From positions 1 to 17,667 of the forward strand of contig CAZLVZ010000011.1 of assembly GCA_964563465.1 (NCBI GenBank): a stretch of 17,667 nucleotides of DNA, in the 5' to 3' direction. Below the pieces are notes generated by a model. The model searched no databases, had not been told where the DNA came from, and was given only the letters and a program-made list of their open reading frames with translations. Below, piece by piece: positions 6,517 to 13,617 of this stretch. Each line of letters opens with the position of its first letter. Position 1 is the first letter of the stretch. A program made the translations under genes and the position numbers. Source of the DNA: JAYENY01 sp964563465. GTDB lineage: Bacteria; Patescibacteriota; Minisyncoccia; Minisyncoccales; PEYH01.

Positions 6517-7521
6517 TTATTTTTTAAACAAATTATATTTTCCTTTTTTGTCTTTTTGAAAAAATTTCTTATCCTGAAGATTTAACAGAATTGTACTCTC
6601 TTTCACTTGCCTCTGTTCAAGAACTTTTTTGATAATCTCTTTGCTGTTTAATGCTTTCTTGCTCTTCTTCAAAACTTTCTTAATAATATCTTTCACTGTC
6701 CCCGACTCATAACCCCACTCTTTTAAGGCGTAGATGCCTCTACCAATAAGCACAAATCTATCGTTTCTTATTAACTCGTTATGAACACTTTCTGGTAAGA
6801 TATTTTTGGAAACAAAGGGTAAGTCGCTAATTAATTGAGCAATTTTAACAAAATGAATTGGTTTATTCTCATTTTTAAGAACAAGATATGCCTCATCCTT
6901 AATTCCACGAGGATTAATTTCTGGCCATTCAACCAAGCCATAGTAACCAGAAGGAGATTGAAAAACAAATTTAGAAATGTCTATATATGAAACTAAAATT
7001 GGAACCTGAAGATTAAAGGTAATTTTTTGTCCAACTTCTTCAATTTCCATTAGCGCTTCACTTTTTTTGAATTCTTTAATAATGTTTTCTATTACATCTT
7101 GGGCTTTCTTTATATTATTAATTTCAGGAGTCCAAAAAGGGAAAAAATTATTCGTCTCCTTCAATTTATTAAAATCATTTCCCAAATTTAATAAAAGCAA
7201 AACATGATTCTGAAATTTTCCTTCACCCAACTCTTCAAGCAACTTAGTCTCTTCTCTTAATCCACCATATTCTTCAAAATAATCAAAAAAACGTTGAAAT
7301 GGTTTTTCTAACTGAGCTTTTTGCGTTTCTCTTATCATATTAAACGCATCGTTTTCTATTTGACGAACTCTCTCTCGAGTTATATCAAGCTCGTCACCAA
7401 TTGCCTGAAGAGTCGATGGGTTTTCTCCAGTAACGCCAAATCTTTTTTCTAAAATTTGCCTCTTGCGAGGAGTTAAATTTTGAAAAATATCTTCACAAAT
7501 TTTTTGATAATCTATAAGCAT
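6517..7521 (-). CDS. Sigma70 region-4 / HARE-HTH fusion protein, probable RNA polymerase-associated regulator
   Basis: Residues 13-66 form a sigma70 region-4 module: LTPRKRQILEKRFG, then the helix-turn-helix TLQAIGDELDITRERVRQIE (37-56), as used to read -35 boxes and bind the beta flap. Regions 1-3 are absent, so this is not a complete sigma factor. A helical middle follows. Residues about 206-268 are a HARE-HTH (RpoE delta/ASXL-type) domain: IKDEAYLVLKNENKPIHFVK, then FVLIGRGIYALKEWG. A second winged-helix-like segment (about 274-332) is rich in Lys. The delta subunit of Firmicutes RNA polymerase shares the HARE-HTH domain. The gene stands 64 bases behind secF and heads the unit with the membrane protein and the ATPase. 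A role as a transcription factor is inferred; its targets are unknown. Confidence 0.75.
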   Translation of the reverse strand: MLIDYQKICEDIFQNLTPRKRQILEKRFGVTGENPSTLQAIGDELDITRERVRQIENDAFNMIRETQKAQLEKPFQRFFDYFEEYGGLREETKLLEELGEGKFQNHVLLLLNLGNDFNKLKETNNFFPFWTPEINNIKKAQDVIENIIKEFKKSEALMEIEEVGQKITFNLQVPILVSYIDISKFVFQSPSGYYGLVEWPEINPRGIKDEAYLVLKNENKPIHFVKIAQLISDLPFVSKNILPESVHNELIRNDRFVLIGRGIYALKEWGYESGTVKDIIKKVLKKSKKALNSKEIIKKVLEQRQVKESTILLNLQDKKFFQKDKKGKYNLFKK

Positions 7522-7563
7522 GTTTCTTTTTAATTTAATATTTTTATTAAAAAATCAAATCTT

Positions 7564-7597
7564 ATTATAGTAAAACATTTTAAAATTATCTTGTCAA
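7564..7597 (-). promoter_or_regulatory. Possible promoter before the sigma-like gene
   Basis: A TATAAT box lies at 7569-7564 and a perfect TTGACA at 7597-7592, inside the last codons of secF. The 22-base spacing is longer than normal. An alternative -10, TACTAT at 7572-7567, gives a 19-base spacer. The leader would be about 35 bases. It is suggestive only. Confidence 0.35.
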
Positions 7598-8494
7598 CTT
7601 TTGTTGAACAACCACCCATTCTGCCAATAGTGTACTAGCTAAAAACATTGAAGAATATGTGCCAGCGATAACTCCGATGATTAAACTGATAGAAAAATAA
7701 TTTAAGCTTGCTCCACCAAGGAAAAAAATCGCAAAAAGCACTAATAGTGTAGTCAGGGAAGTGTTGATAGAGCGAATTATAGTTTGATTCAAACTTTCGT
7801 TAATAATCTCGTTAAAAGTAGTTCCACTACCCTTGATTAAATTTTCTCTGATTCTGTCAAACACAACCACGGTGTCATTCACCGAATAGCCGAAAATCGT
7901 TAATAATGCAGTTAAAATTGGAATTGAAAATTCTACTCCGTAAAAATGACCTAATATCGCAAAAATACCAGTTGGGATTAGAACATCGTGAACAAGTGCA
8001 ATAACAGTAGCTATCCCATATTGCCAGGATTTAATTGGTCTTGATACCTTACGAAAAACAAAGGCAACATAAAAAACAATAGCGAATATAGAGAGAACAA
8101 CTGCTCTTTTTGCTTTTGTTCGGCTTTCTCCCCCGACTATTGGACTCACGGATTCAAAGCTAATTGTATCCTTTTCCACTCCCGGCGCATTATAGAAAAA
8201 ATTAGTAAGTTTGTCTTTTATCTCTTGAGAAACTTCTGGCATCTTAACGCTAATTTCGTTTTCTCCGCTAAGTCTTACTGAAAAATTTTCAAAATCAAGC
8301 AATGAAGAAAGCTCTTCTAATAATTCTTGATTACTTGGCCTATCTTGGATATAAGAAACTCTCAATATGCTTCCGCCAACAAAATCTATCCCCCAATTAA
8401 GGCCATAAAAAGAAACAGCCAAAATACTAATCAGGACAAGAATTCCAGAAAATATAAAATAAATTTTGCTATATTTAGTAAAGGGAAATTTCAT
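7586..8494 (-). CDS. secF: Protein translocase subunit SecF
   Basis: SecF forms a complex with SecD that uses the proton gradient to pull proteins out of the SecYEG channel on the outer face of the membrane. The protein has a first membrane helix (about 12-30), the family motif GLNWGIDFVGGSILRVSY (31-48), a periplasmic-type domain, PIVGGE, and a block of five helices containing GYSVNDTVVVFDRIRENL and INTSLTTLLVLFAIFFLGG. The frame extends to a TTG at 8506 that would overlap secD by 10 bases. I prefer the ATG at 8494: it is preceded by the same ATTTAATT stretch as pgk and recJ, lies two bases after the secD stop, and gives 302 residues. Confidence 0.93.
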   Translation of the reverse strand: MKFPFTKYSKIYFIFSGILVLISILAVSFYGLNWGIDFVGGSILRVSYIQDRPSNQELLEELSSLLDFENFSVRLSGENEISVKMPEVSQEIKDKLTNFFYNAPGVEKDTISFESVSPIVGGESRTKAKRAVVLSIFAIVFYVAFVFRKVSRPIKSWQYGIATVIALVHDVLIPTGIFAILGHFYGVEFSIPILTALLTIFGYSVNDTVVVFDRIRENLIKGSGTTFNEIINESLNQTIIRSINTSLTTLLVLFAIFFLGGASLNYFSISLIIGVIAGTYSSMFLASTLLAEWVVVQQKLTR

Positions 8495-8496
8495 AA

Positions 8497-9855
8497 TTAA
8501 ATCCAAAGTTTTTTAATCTTACCTAAACGAGTGCCTGAAAAAATAATTAAGAAGCTTCTTGTCACAAAAACTGCTGAAAACATACTAAAAAGAATTCCGA
8601 GAGATAGGGTGGTAGCAAAGCCCTGAACAAAACTTGTTCCAACGGTAAATAGAATTACGCCTATAAGAAGGGTAGTCATATTGCTATCTCTTATTGATGG
8701 CCACGCTCGAATAAATCCTTGCTCTATGGCTTGAGATAAGTTCTTCCCCGACCTCATCTCTTCCTTAAAGCGCGAAAAAATCAAAACATTCGCATCTACT
8801 GCCATGCCCAAAGATAAAATAAAGCCACCGATACCAGCCAGAGTTAAGGTAACTGGAATCAATTTGAATATTCCAATAAGTAAAATGGCATATATTAATA
8901 AGGCAATGCTTGCTAAAAACCCAGGGAATTTATAAACAATTAGAAGAAAAACAATAATTGCCAAGAATCCAATTACCCCTGCTTTCAAACTTTTTTGAAG
9001 AGAAATCATTCCCAAAGTTGGACCAATAGTTATTTGAGAAATCGGCTCACCGATAGGAACTGGTAAAGCTCCTGCGTTAAGGTTGCGAGCTAAATATTTT
9101 GCTTCATCGGGTGTAAATTTACCAGTAATTTGAGCATGACCTCCAGAAATCTTATTGCTTACTCTTGGAGCCGAGATAATTTCGTTATCAATAAGAATAG
9201 CTAATGGCTTACCTGTGTTTTTTTCTGTCAGATTTTCAAAAATCTTTGCTCCTTCTTCATTGAATTCTATGGTAACTAAAGATTCATAAGTATTGGGGTC
9301 AAAGCTAACCATCGCTTTTTCTAAAAATCTACCAGTTAAATCTGTGGCTTGAAATGGACTTTCTAAATCCCCTTCACCCGTCTCTAAAACCTTTTTATTT
9401 TGAACTTGAATTTCCTCAAAATTTAACTTTGGCTCTTGGAATTCAAGATAAGGAGTTCTTCCAATTTCATCAATAGCTTTTTGTGGGTCTGTAATTCCCG
9501 GAATTCTAACTTTTAAACGATAGTGTGAACCAACTTGGGTGGTTTCAATCTCTGGTTCTCTAACACCTAAAACATTTATTCTTCTTTCAATAACATCTCT
9601 TAAGCCCTCCATCGCTTGACCATAATTTTCTGGGTCTATCTGAGATAAATCAGCTTCATATAGTAATTCTGCCCCACCCTCTAAATCAAGCCCTAACTGA
9701 AAAGGTCTTTCCCAAAAATGAGGAAGAGACAAATTAAATTTTCCATTAATAAAATCAACTCCTTGATTGAAATATCTCGGCTCAATAAAAACAGCCGTTA
9801 AAAGGGCTAATAAGACAACCGCAATACTAATAATCTTAAAATTCTTTTTTGACAT
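8497..9855 (-). CDS. secD: Protein translocase subunit SecD
   Basis: This partner of SecF aids late steps of Sec-dependent export. Visible are the N-terminal helix (about 7-24), the motif FQLGLDLEGGAELLYEADLS (52-71), the P1 domain with VIERRINVLGVREPEIE and LKVRIPGITDP, GKFTPDEAKYLARNLNAGALP before the second helix, and the C-terminal RND-like block with LSLGMAVDANVLIFSRFKEE and RDSNMTTLLIGVILF. Length 452 is close to other short SecD proteins. It is the first gene of a secD-secF operon. The ATG sits 6 bases after a TACAAT -10 box, so its mRNA is predicted to start at the initiation codon. Confidence 0.95.
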   Translation of the reverse strand: MSKKNFKIISIAVVLLALLTAVFIEPRYFNQGVDFINGKFNLSLPHFWERPFQLGLDLEGGAELLYEADLSQIDPENYGQAMEGLRDVIERRINVLGVREPEIETTQVGSHYRLKVRIPGITDPQKAIDEIGRTPYLEFQEPKLNFEEIQVQNKKVLETGEGDLESPFQATDLTGRFLEKAMVSFDPNTYESLVTIEFNEEGAKIFENLTEKNTGKPLAILIDNEIISAPRVSNKISGGHAQITGKFTPDEAKYLARNLNAGALPVPIGEPISQITIGPTLGMISLQKSLKAGVIGFLAIIVFLLIVYKFPGFLASIALLIYAILLIGIFKLIPVTLTLAGIGGFILSLGMAVDANVLIFSRFKEEMRSGKNLSQAIEQGFIRAWPSIRDSNMTTLLIGVILFTVGTSFVQGFATTLSLGILFSMFSAVFVTRSFLIIFSGTRLGKIKKLWI

Positions 9856-9861
9856 TAAACC

Positions 9862-9890
9862 ATTGTAGCCACAAAATCATTTTAAGTCAA
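9862..9890 (-). promoter_or_regulatory. secD: secD promoter predicting a leaderless mRNA
   Basis: TTGACT (9890-9885), a 17-base spacer and TACAAT (9867-9862) form a near-consensus sigma70 promoter. Counting seven bases from the end of the -10 box puts +1 on the A of the secD ATG at 9855. There is no Shine-Dalgarno sequence and no room for one. Confidence 0.7.
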
Positions 9891-9900
9891 ATAAAAAATG

Positions 9901-9970
9901 TCGTCACTACTCGTCACTACTCCGGGTCTATTGATCGGTAATTGAACGAGGTACGAGGTTGAATCTCGTA
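9901..9970. repeat. Tandem 10-mer and a small dyad between divergent genes
   Basis: TCGTCACTAC is repeated twice in a row at 9901-9920. Further right a hairpin TACGAG-GTTGAAT-CTCGTA (9952-9957 with 9965-9970) could be an operator or part of an upstream leader. This is the shared upstream region of the divergent secD and plus-strand 145-codon genes (9856-10059). No reading frame of interest is seen in it. Confidence 0.45.
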
Positions 9971-9993
9971 TCTTTCCAAATCAGTATAATAGT

Positions 9994-10021
9994 TTGACTT
10001 ATTGCTATATTATGCTATTAT
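9994..10021 (+). promoter_or_regulatory. Promoter of the plus-strand gene, with extended -10
   Basis: TTGACT (9994-9999), a 16-base spacer and TATTAT (10016-10021) preceded by TGC (10013-10015), giving the TGnTATTAT extended -10 form. The start would be near 10028, with a leader of about 32 bases that includes the ribosome binding site. A second TATAAT at 9985-9990 lacks a well-placed -35. Confidence 0.6.
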
Positions 10022-10050
10022 GTCAACAGTACAATTTCAACTAAGAAAAA

Positions 10051-10055
10051 GGAGG
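10051..10055 (+). promoter_or_regulatory. GGAGG ribosome binding site, the only strong one in the window
   Basis: AAAAAGGAGG ends at 10055, four bases before the ATG at 10060. It fixes the start of the plus-strand gene. Start sites of the other genes show AT-rich leaders without such a sequence. Confidence 0.85.
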
Positions 10056-10059
10056 AGCT

Positions 10060-10497
10060 ATGGAAAATGCTATTAAAAACGCAATAAGCTATTTGCGTAG
10101 ATGGCAGGATATGGTTGCTAAAGAATTAGAGACAAAGATAGATCAACGGAAACGAATATTTGAGGGAGAAATTCCAATATGGATAATTTCTTTTTGGCGC
10201 AATCCTTTATGGTGGCTACGCCAACATTGGATGTTGAGAAAAAGCGAACGGTTAAGTGTAAAGATTGTTAAGCGAACGGCAGAAATAATAGAGTGGGCAA
10301 GCGCTGAGAATTCATTGAGACAAGGAAAGGTTGGACCGGCAATTCAAGTTTTTAATAAGATGCTGGACAAAATACCACCAAATATCTATGACGACATTAG
10401 CTTGAATTTCGAAACAGGAACAATGCCCAATCCTGTATATCGTTACATCTCAGAGTTACGCAACTCGCTCATTCCCCTGCAAAAGGTTAAACCATAG
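10060..10497 (+). CDS. Unrecognised 145-residue basic, Trp-rich protein
   Basis: I do not recognise this protein. The only plus-strand gene here, it is a complete stand-alone unit: extended -10 promoter, AAGGAGG ribosome binding site (10049-10055, four bases before ATG) and a strong terminator just after the stop. That makes expression likely. The N-terminal 60 residues are strongly basic, with paired Arg and Lys (RRW at 13-15, DQRKR at 28-32), and residues 36-60 carry five Trp (W41, W46, W51, W52, W57) in a hydrophobic or amphipathic stretch that might lie on a membrane. No signal peptide is evident. The middle (about 63-105) is helical, ending in GKVGPAIQVFNKMLDKIPP, loosely like one TPR. 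Its perfect Shine-Dalgarno sequence is unlike every neighbour, which may indicate transfer or a need for high expression. Confidence 0.75.
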   Translation: MENAIKNAISYLRRWQDMVAKELETKIDQRKRIFEGEIPIWIISFWRNPLWWLRQHWMLRKSERLSVKIVKRTAEIIEWASAENSLRQGKVGPAIQVFNKMLDKIPPNIYDDISLNFETGTMPNPVYRYISELRNSLIPLQKVKP

Positions 10498-10512
10498 ACA
10501 CAAACGAATAAG

Positions 10513-10538
10513 CACCGACCAACCCTCGGTGTTTTTTT
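10513..10538 (+). terminator. Rho-independent terminator of the plus-strand gene
   Basis: Stem CACCGA (10513-10518) with TCGGTG (10526-10531), a 7-base loop and seven T (10532-10538). It begins 15 bases after the stop codon. The same hairpin would face the end of secA transcripts, but on that strand it is not followed by a T-tract. Confidence 0.9.
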
Positions 10539-10568
10539 ATTCTTTTTAAGAATTATTCAAATTAGAAA

Positions 10569-13037
10569 TTAACCGAATTTTGGATAACAGCAATGTTTAT
10601 ACTTAATTGGGCGGCCGTCTGGGTGTTTCGCTCCACAAGGACACGGATCATTGCGCCCAGGTTTTTTATTGCCATCAACGAGACCCGGGCTCGTTGATAA
10701 AATTTCGGGTTGCTTTGGTTTCTCTTGAATTGAAACCCTTGATATCATTTGAATAATATTCGTTTCTAAATTCTTTAATAACTCTTGGAACATCTTAAAT
10801 CCCTCATTTTTATACTCAACTAAAGGATCTAATTGACCATAAGCTCTCAACTGCACCCTATCTCGTAAATAATCCATTTCTGTTAAATGATTGACCCAAA
10901 GAGAATCAAAGACACGCAAACAAACAAATCGTAAAATCTTGGGAAATTCATTGCCTGTTTCTGTTTCTTTTTTTAAAAAATCATCCTTTGATTGATTTTG
11001 TTTTTCAAAAATCTCTAAAACTTTTTCTCGTAATTGCGAATCAGAGGAATCAACAATCTCGTTTCTTTTTTTATAAAAAGAATTACGATGGATATTTGCC
11101 ACATCATCGTATTCCAAAAGATGTTTTCTCATATCAAAATTCATTCCCTCAATTTTAGATTGGGCGTTTCCTACTGCCTGACTTATTATCCTTGCTTGAA
11201 TTGGCTGACCTTCTGGAAGTCGTAATTTTTCCATAATATTCTTAATCCTATCTCCGCCAAAAATTCTCATTAAATCATCTTCAAGAGATAAGAAAAATTG
11301 ACTTTCTCCAGCATCCCCTTGTCGTCCAGAACGGCCTCGTAATTGATTATCAATTCTGCGTGCCTCATGTCTTTCCGTTCCTAAAACAAACAATCCGCCT
11401 ACTTTTTTTACTTCTTCGGTTTCTTCTTTTTTCGGAGGATTCCCTCCCAAAATTATATCTACTCCACGGCCAGCCATATTTGTAGCGACCGTTACTGCTT
11501 TTAACCGTCCTGACTGGGCAATAATCTCTCCTTCTCGCTGATGATTCTTAGCATTTAAAACTTCATGCGGAATGCCCTGAATTTCTAAAATTTTACTCAA
11601 AATTTCATTTTTTTGAATTGACCTTGTTCCTATTAAAACCGGTTGACCTTTTTCGTAACTTTCTTTTACTCTTTCTGCAATCGCCTTCATCTTCTCTTCC
11701 TCTGTTTTATAAATAGCGTCTGGCAAAATCTTTCTTGCTAATGGCTTATTCGTTGGAACAATAATAACCATTAATTTATAGACCTTCTCAAATTCCTCTC
11801 CAGAAGTCGCAGCCGTTCCAGTCATACCAGCCAATTTTTTATACATCCTAAAATAATTCTGCAAAGAGATAGAGGCCATTGTAAGTGACTCCGGTTGGAC
11901 GCTAAGGCCTTCTTTTGCCTCTACTGCTTGATGAAGTCCACCCGACCATCTTCTACCAGGCATTAAACGACCTGTAAATTCATCAACAATAATAATTTGG
12001 CCATTTCTTACCACATACTCTCTGTCTTTTTTAAACAAAACTTCTGCTCGCAGGGCTTGTTCCAAGTGGTGCAGAAATTTTATGCCTTTTTCTTGATAGA
12101 TATTTTCTATATTTAAAATCTTTTCTATTCTTTCCACTCCCGCGTCTGTTAGTGTAGCAGCTTTTTCCTTCTCGTGAACCTCGTAATCCTGCTCTGCTTT
12201 TAATTTAGGAATAATTATTGAAAATTCTTGATAAAGCTTAGAGCTTTCCATGTCTGGCGCAGAAATTATCATAGGAGTTCTGGCTTCATCAATCAAAACA
12301 GAGTCAACCTCGTCAATAATTGCATAATTCAAGCCCCTTTGAACTCTCTGCTCTGGAGATTGAGCCATATTGTCTCGCAAATAATCAAAGCCGAATTCAT
12401 GATTGGTCCCGTATGTTATGTCTGCCTTATACGCTTCTTTTCTTAAAATCGGTTTCAAATAACTTTCCTTGACTTTAAATCCTCCAAGTTCATCTCTTTC
12501 TTTATCTCTATCTTCTTCTCCTAAATCCTCGGGCTGATAATTTGGGTCATACAAAAAAGCATTATCGTGGACTAAACATGACACAGATAATCCTAAAGCA
12601 TAATATACCTGTCCCATCCAAACAGTATCTCTTTTTGCCAAATAATCATTAACCGTAATGACATGGACGCCCTTTCCTTCTAATGCATTAAGATAAACCG
12701 GGAGCGTGGCTGCCAAGGTTTTTCCTTCTCCTGTTTTCATTTCCGCAATTTTTCCTTGGTGTAAAACAATTCCCCCAATTAATTGAACAGCAAAGTGCCT
12801 TTGCTTCAACACTCTTTTTGCAGTTTCCCTAACTAAGGCGAACGCTTCAATCAAAACATCATCCAAACTTTTCCCTTGTTCTATTTTATCCCGAAGCTCT
12901 TTAGTTTTATTTTTTAATTCTTCATCAGAAAAACGCTCAACATTTGGTTCAAGTTTATCAATTTCCTCAACAATCGGTTGAATTTTCTTTAAATATTTTT
13001 CGTTTTCGTCTCCTAAAATTTTCTTTAAAAAAGACAT
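10569..13037 (-). CDS. secA: Preprotein translocase ATPase SecA
   Basis: SecA drives unfolded preproteins through SecYEG using ATP. The 822 residues show Walker A MKTGEGKT (100-107), DYLAKRD, ITYGTNHEFGFDYLRDNM, the DEAD-type box DEVD (242-245) followed by DEARTP, the preprotein-binding part, VDEFTGRLMPGRRWSGGLHQ, TNMAGRGVDIILGG, and QLRGRSGRQGDAGES. The C-terminal zinc-binding tail has C799, C801, H815/C816 and C817 (PCPCG ... KHCCYPKFG), which in other bacteria binds SecB or ribosomes. About 35 extra residues, acidic and charged (around 160-195, with PEDLGEEDRDKERDELGG), are inserted in NBD1 before EAYKADITYG compared with E. coli SecA. The start MSFLKKILG is typical. It is transcribed alone, between the hpf terminator and the convergent plus-strand gene. 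Confidence 0.97.
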   Translation of the reverse strand: MSFLKKILGDENEKYLKKIQPIVEEIDKLEPNVERFSDEELKNKTKELRDKIEQGKSLDDVLIEAFALVRETAKRVLKQRHFAVQLIGGIVLHQGKIAEMKTGEGKTLAATLPVYLNALEGKGVHVITVNDYLAKRDTVWMGQVYYALGLSVSCLVHDNAFLYDPNYQPEDLGEEDRDKERDELGGFKVKESYLKPILRKEAYKADITYGTNHEFGFDYLRDNMAQSPEQRVQRGLNYAIIDEVDSVLIDEARTPMIISAPDMESSKLYQEFSIIIPKLKAEQDYEVHEKEKAATLTDAGVERIEKILNIENIYQEKGIKFLHHLEQALRAEVLFKKDREYVVRNGQIIIVDEFTGRLMPGRRWSGGLHQAVEAKEGLSVQPESLTMASISLQNYFRMYKKLAGMTGTAATSGEEFEKVYKLMVIIVPTNKPLARKILPDAIYKTEEEKMKAIAERVKESYEKGQPVLIGTRSIQKNEILSKILEIQGIPHEVLNAKNHQREGEIIAQSGRLKAVTVATNMAGRGVDIILGGNPPKKEETEEVKKVGGLFVLGTERHEARRIDNQLRGRSGRQGDAGESQFFLSLEDDLMRIFGGDRIKNIMEKLRLPEGQPIQARIISQAVGNAQSKIEGMNFDMRKHLLEYDDVANIHRNSFYKKRNEIVDSSDSQLREKVLEIFEKQNQSKDDFLKKETETGNEFPKILRFVCLRVFDSLWVNHLTEMDYLRDRVQLRAYGQLDPLVEYKNEGFKMFQELLKNLETNIIQMISRVSIQEKPKQPEILSTSPGLVDGNKKPGRNDPCPCGAKHPDGRPIKYKHCCYPKFG

Positions 13038-13060
13038 AATCTATAAATTAAAGTGTCTTT

Positions 13061-13069
13061 AATCTATCA
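13061..13069 (-). promoter_or_regulatory. secA: Probable secA extended -10 element
   Basis: TGATAGATT on the minus strand matches an extended -10 (TGnTAnnnT) and stands between the hpf terminator and secA. A weak TTTATT lies 17 bases further up. The predicted leader is about 17 bases. It is supported mainly by position, because the terminator upstream requires secA to have its own promoter. Confidence 0.35.
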
Positions 13070-13096
13070 CAAGAAATTGTATAAATAAAGCGAAAC

Positions 13097-13119
13097 AAAA
13101 AAAACCGACTGGGTTTTTT
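13097..13119 (-). terminator. Rho-independent terminator behind hpf (symmetrical)
   Basis: A6-CC pairs with GG-T6 around a 5-base loop (13099-13119). On the minus strand the stem runs into eight T (13104-13097). It separates hpf from secA. Its near symmetry means it could also stop transcription on the plus strand. Confidence 0.7.
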
Positions 13120-13150
13120 CAAAACTAAACTCTGTATTATTCTCTTATTT

Positions 13151-13543
13151 TTAAAAATGCGAACTACGGAACCTTTTCTTTGTCATTCTCGCCCATCTCC
13201 GAGCCCTACTTAATCGTTTCTCCTTGTATTTCTTAATCTTTCTTTGAAGCTCATCTTTCACCTCAATAATGGCTGCTCTCAAATCAATGTTCGTTGCCTC
13301 CGCCCTTATGCTTTTTTTGGGAAAACGAAACTGGACTTCGGCGCGAAAAATATCTCCTTTTAGGTGATGTTTAGTGGTCTTTCCAATCTCTACCCATAAT
13401 TCTAACTTTTCTTTTTCTCCTTTCGCTAATTCTTCTGCTCCGAAAACACCTAAGAATTTTTCTAATTCTCCAAGTTTCTCTTGAACCCAAAACCGCAGAG
13501 AGTCGCTCAATTCAATATTTGTTGTTTTAATGTTAATCTTCAT
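13151..13543 (-). CDS. hpf: Ribosome hibernation promoting factor, short form
   Basis: The 130-residue protein is a single S30AE (HPF/YfiA) domain. It begins MKINIKTTNIELSDSLRFWV, the usual first strand and helix, continues with LGELEKFLG, then HLKGDIFRAEVQFRFPKKSI, and RAEATNIDLRAAIIEVKDEL, followed by a basic helix QRKIKKYKEKRLSRARRWAR. Proteins of this family bind the mRNA channel of the 30S subunit in resting cells; the short form lacks the dimerising C-terminal domain of long HPF. The very basic end (residues 110-130, RARRWARMTKKRFRSS) would suit rRNA binding. It has its own probable promoter and a terminator. Confidence 0.88.
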   Translation of the reverse strand: MKINIKTTNIELSDSLRFWVQEKLGELEKFLGVFGAEELAKGEKEKLELWVEIGKTTKHHLKGDIFRAEVQFRFPKKSIRAEATNIDLRAAIIEVKDELQRKIKKYKEKRLSRARRWARMTKKRFRSSHF

Positions 13544-13575
13544 AAGCTATATTTTTTTAATTCTTAGTTTCCGAT

Positions 13576-13603
13576 ATAATATATTTTCTTTTATGTTCTT
13601 CAA
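13576..13603 (-). promoter_or_regulatory. hpf: Probable hpf promoter
   Basis: TTGAAG (13603-13598), a 16-base spacer and TATTAT (13581-13576) in the 74-base gap after murB. The predicted leader is about 26 bases, without a Shine-Dalgarno sequence. A perfect TTGACA at 13621-13616, overlapping the murB stop, lacks a good -10 at the right distance. Confidence 0.4.
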
Positions 13604-13617
13604 TATGGAAAAATATG

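Noticed and set aside
6517..7521. Complete alternative sigma factor
   Set aside because: Only region 4 is present. There is no region 2 for -10 recognition or core binding, so it cannot be a stand-alone sigma factor of known type.
8495..8506. TTG start of secF at 8506, giving four more residues
   Set aside because: The ATG at 8494 has the same upstream 8 bases as pgk and recJ and the usual SecF N-terminus. The TTG would need a 10-base overlap with secD and has no supporting signal.
10513..10538. Bidirectional terminator also ending secA
   Set aside because: On the minus strand the hairpin is not followed by a T-tract, so I do not claim it stops secA transcripts.
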